Source: an uncultured Bacilli bacterium
Lineage (GTDB): Bacteria; Bacillota_I; Bacilli_A; RF39; UBA660
Assembly (NCBI GenBank): GCA_947624695.1
Contig: CANQLN010000052.1
Coordinates: forward strand, 1 to 7,200
Reading direction: 5' to 3'
DNA length: 7,200 nt
Below are positions 6,016-7,200 of the stretch, piece by piece. Position numbers and translations under genes: made by a program. A model generated the notes under the pieces. It was given only the letters and a program-made list of their open reading frames with translations, did not search any database and was not told where the DNA came from. Position 1 is the stretch's first letter, and each line of letters opens with the position of its first letter.

Positions 6016-6567
6016 ATGACAGATAATAATGAAATAGTCCATAAGTCAGGAGAAAAAATTCAAATTCATTGTTATAAGCATAATGGTAAGATTCATCGCA
6101 TTTGGGAAGAATCAACTGTTATTGAGGAAAATGAAGAATATTTAGTATGCGGTAATTTTAAAACGAAAGTTATTGAAAATGATGGTCGGAGTCATCGCAC
6201 TAAAGAACCAGCAATTATTTTCTTTTATAAAAAAAGCTGGTTTAATATCATTGCTCAGTTTAAAGAATTCGGTTTATTTTATTATTGCAATATTGCTTCT
6301 CCTTATTTAAATGATGAAGATACGATAAAATATATTGATTATGATTTGGACTTGCGGGTATTCCCTGATGGCGGTTATCGGGTACTTGATAAAAATGAAT
6401 ATAAATATCATAAAAAGATTATGAATTATTCGGATGAACTCGATTTAGTCATAAATAAAGAACTCGAGAAACTTATTAAAATGAAGAATAATAATGAAGG
6501 ACCATTTGACATTAATGTCGTTAATAAATATTTGGAAATATATAATAATTTAGAAAATAGTGAGTAA
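6016..6567 (+). CDS. ygaC: Nucleoside tri-/diphosphate phosphatase, DUF402 (YgaC/Ntdp type)
   Basis: A soluble cytoplasmic protein of 183 residues that follows the YgaC/UPF0374 family along its whole length: KIQIHCYKHNGKIHRIWEES (14-33), the DGRSHRTKEPAIIFF segment (56-70), KKSWFNIIAQF (72-82), YYCNIASP (89-96), the acidic metal-binding run YIDYDLDLRVFPDG (106-119), DEYERH-like DKNEYKYHKKIMNY (125-138) and the GPF segment near the end (162-164). Staphylococcal members hydrolyse nucleoside tri- and diphosphates with divalent metal; the Asp residues 108, 110, 112 and 118 and Asn92 are the likely ligands by family analogy. The length is normal. The ribosome binding site is weak (AGAGATGG, 6004-6011). 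The gene is flanked by terminators and appears monocistronic. It is the last protein gene before the rRNA operon. Confidence 0.93.
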   Translation: MTDNNEIVHKSGEKIQIHCYKHNGKIHRIWEESTVIEENEEYLVCGNFKTKVIENDGRSHRTKEPAIIFFYKKSWFNIIAQFKEFGLFYYCNIASPYLNDEDTIKYIDYDLDLRVFPDGGYRVLDKNEYKYHKKIMNYSDELDLVINKELEKLIKMKNNNEGPFDINVVNKYLEIYNNLENSE

Positions 6568-6593
6568 AATTGACATTTATTTACTATTTTTTT
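6554..6593 (+). terminator. Intrinsic terminator of the YgaC-type gene
   Basis: AATAGT (6556-6561) pairs with ACTATT (6583-6588), and after a 4-nt one-sided bulge AAA (6566-6568) pairs with TTT (6580-6582). Outer A-T pairs lead into a seven-T run ending at 6593. The stop codon TAA (6565-6567) lies inside the stem. Confidence 0.7.
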
Positions 6594-6622
6594 CATATAA
6601 ATATATTGTGATATTTTCCAAG

Positions 6623-6676
6623 AAAATTCGAAAATTGCGAAAAAAAGCAAAAAAATGCAAAAAAAGTAAATTTTTT
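6623..6676 (+). promoter_or_regulatory. Phased A-tracts upstream of the rRNA promoter (UP-element-like)
   Basis: Five A-runs at 6623-6626, 6631-6634, 6640-6646, 6649-6655 and 6659-6665 repeat every 8 to 10.5 bases, then a T6 run lies at 6671-6676, directly before the -35. Helically phased A-tracts bend DNA, and A/T-rich UP elements bind the RNA polymerase alpha subunits at rRNA promoters. Confidence 0.65.
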
Positions 6677-6677
6677 G

Positions 6678-6706
6678 TTGACAATTTATTTTCAATTTGG
6701 TATATT
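6678..6706 (+). promoter_or_regulatory. rRNA operon promoter
   Basis: A perfect -35 TTGACA (6678-6683), a 17-nt spacer and -10 TATATT (6701-6706) with an extended TG at 6698-6699. The start is expected near 6713, about 105 nt before mature 16S. It is the only promoter I see for this operon, where many Firmicutes have two in tandem; another could lie outside my recognition. Confidence 0.85.
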
Positions 6707-6737
6707 ACTAGTGCACATCGAAAAAGAAGTGCGAAAT

Positions 6738-6751
6738 GATCTTTGAAAACT
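6738..6751 (+). promoter_or_regulatory. boxA-type antitermination site in the rRNA leader
   Basis: TGATCTTTGAAAAC and the following T match the boxA of Firmicutes rRNA leaders (B. subtilis has a near-identical TTCTTTGAAAACT). NusB and S10 bind it to protect untranslated rRNA transcripts from termination. A small stem (GCAC 6713-6716 with GTGC 6729-6732) lies just before it. Confidence 0.7.
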
Positions 6752-6798
6752 AAGTAAAAAGTCAATTTTGAGTAGCTTAGGAAAAACAAACAATTATG

Positions 6799-6817
6799 AA
6801 GATTTAAACAAATCTTT

Positions 6818-6820
<3 letters not shown>
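6799..6820 (+). other. Terminator-like hairpin abutting the 16S 5' end
   Basis: AAGATTT (6799-6805) and AAATCTT (6810-6816) form a 7-pair stem with loop AAAC, followed by TTTT to 6820. The position coincides with the expected mature 16S 5' end (about 6818). It may be a processing signal or part of the leader fold, or it may act as an attenuator overridden by boxA antitermination. Confidence 0.5.

Positions 6821-7200
<380 letters not shown>

Noticed and set aside
6426..6789. Two hydrophobic minus-strand frames across the YgaC end and rRNA leader
   Set aside because: They are antisense readings of AT-rich sequence through a terminator and the phased A-tracts, without family resemblance.

Overview
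This is an AT-rich, tightly packed chromosomal segment from a low-GC Gram-positive-type bacterium of the Firmicutes/Bacilli grade. Promoters are sigma-A-like (TTGACA, 17 nt, TATAAT, often with an extended TG motif), ribosome binding sites are GGAG-type, and many intrinsic terminators are present. UGG is the tryptophan codon and UAA/UAG end the genes. The partial 16S rRNA and the mix of gut-Firmicutes-like families (DUF378, LolA-like plus DUF4367-like lipoprotein, YgaC/DUF402) suggest an uncultured gut Bacilli lineage such as RF39. That placement is inference.

Left part (1-1135): a long stretch without a gene starts at a near-consensus promoter (92-120) and folds into several hairpins between about 127 and 557. 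It leads directly into a 169-residue four-helix membrane protein (608-1117) that I recognise as OapA, the DUF21-type partner protein of OLE RNA. The non-coding stretch is therefore best read as an OLE (ornate, large, extremophilic) RNA, apparently compact at about 430 nt against roughly 600 nt for known examples. OLE RNA plus OapA is a membrane-bound ribonucleoprotein whose molecular activity is still unclear. This is the most interesting system in the window.

Middle (1126-2840, minus strand): a ClpX-fold AAA+ ATPase without the zinc-binding domain and without an evident ClpP-docking IGF loop converges on oapA through a shared bidirectional terminator. Upstream of it is a separate small DUF378 membrane protein with its own terminator. 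The ATPase has its own strong promoter.

Right part (2945-6593, plus strand): four separately terminated cell-envelope or metabolic genes. They are a TTG-started lipoprotein with a LolA-like domain and a DUF4367-like C-terminal domain, a single-pass membrane protein with a thioredoxin-like extracellular domain lacking the CxxC pair, an S41 C-terminal processing peptidase (PDZ, Ser297/Lys322/Gln326), and a YgaC-type nucleoside tri-/diphosphatase.

Right end (6600-7200): phased A-tracts, a strong extended -10 promoter, a boxA-containing leader with a terminator-like hairpin, and the first ~383 nt of a 16S rRNA gene with an enlarged V1 region. At least five genes in the window end with the stop codon inside the stem of their own terminator, a sign of strong genome compaction.
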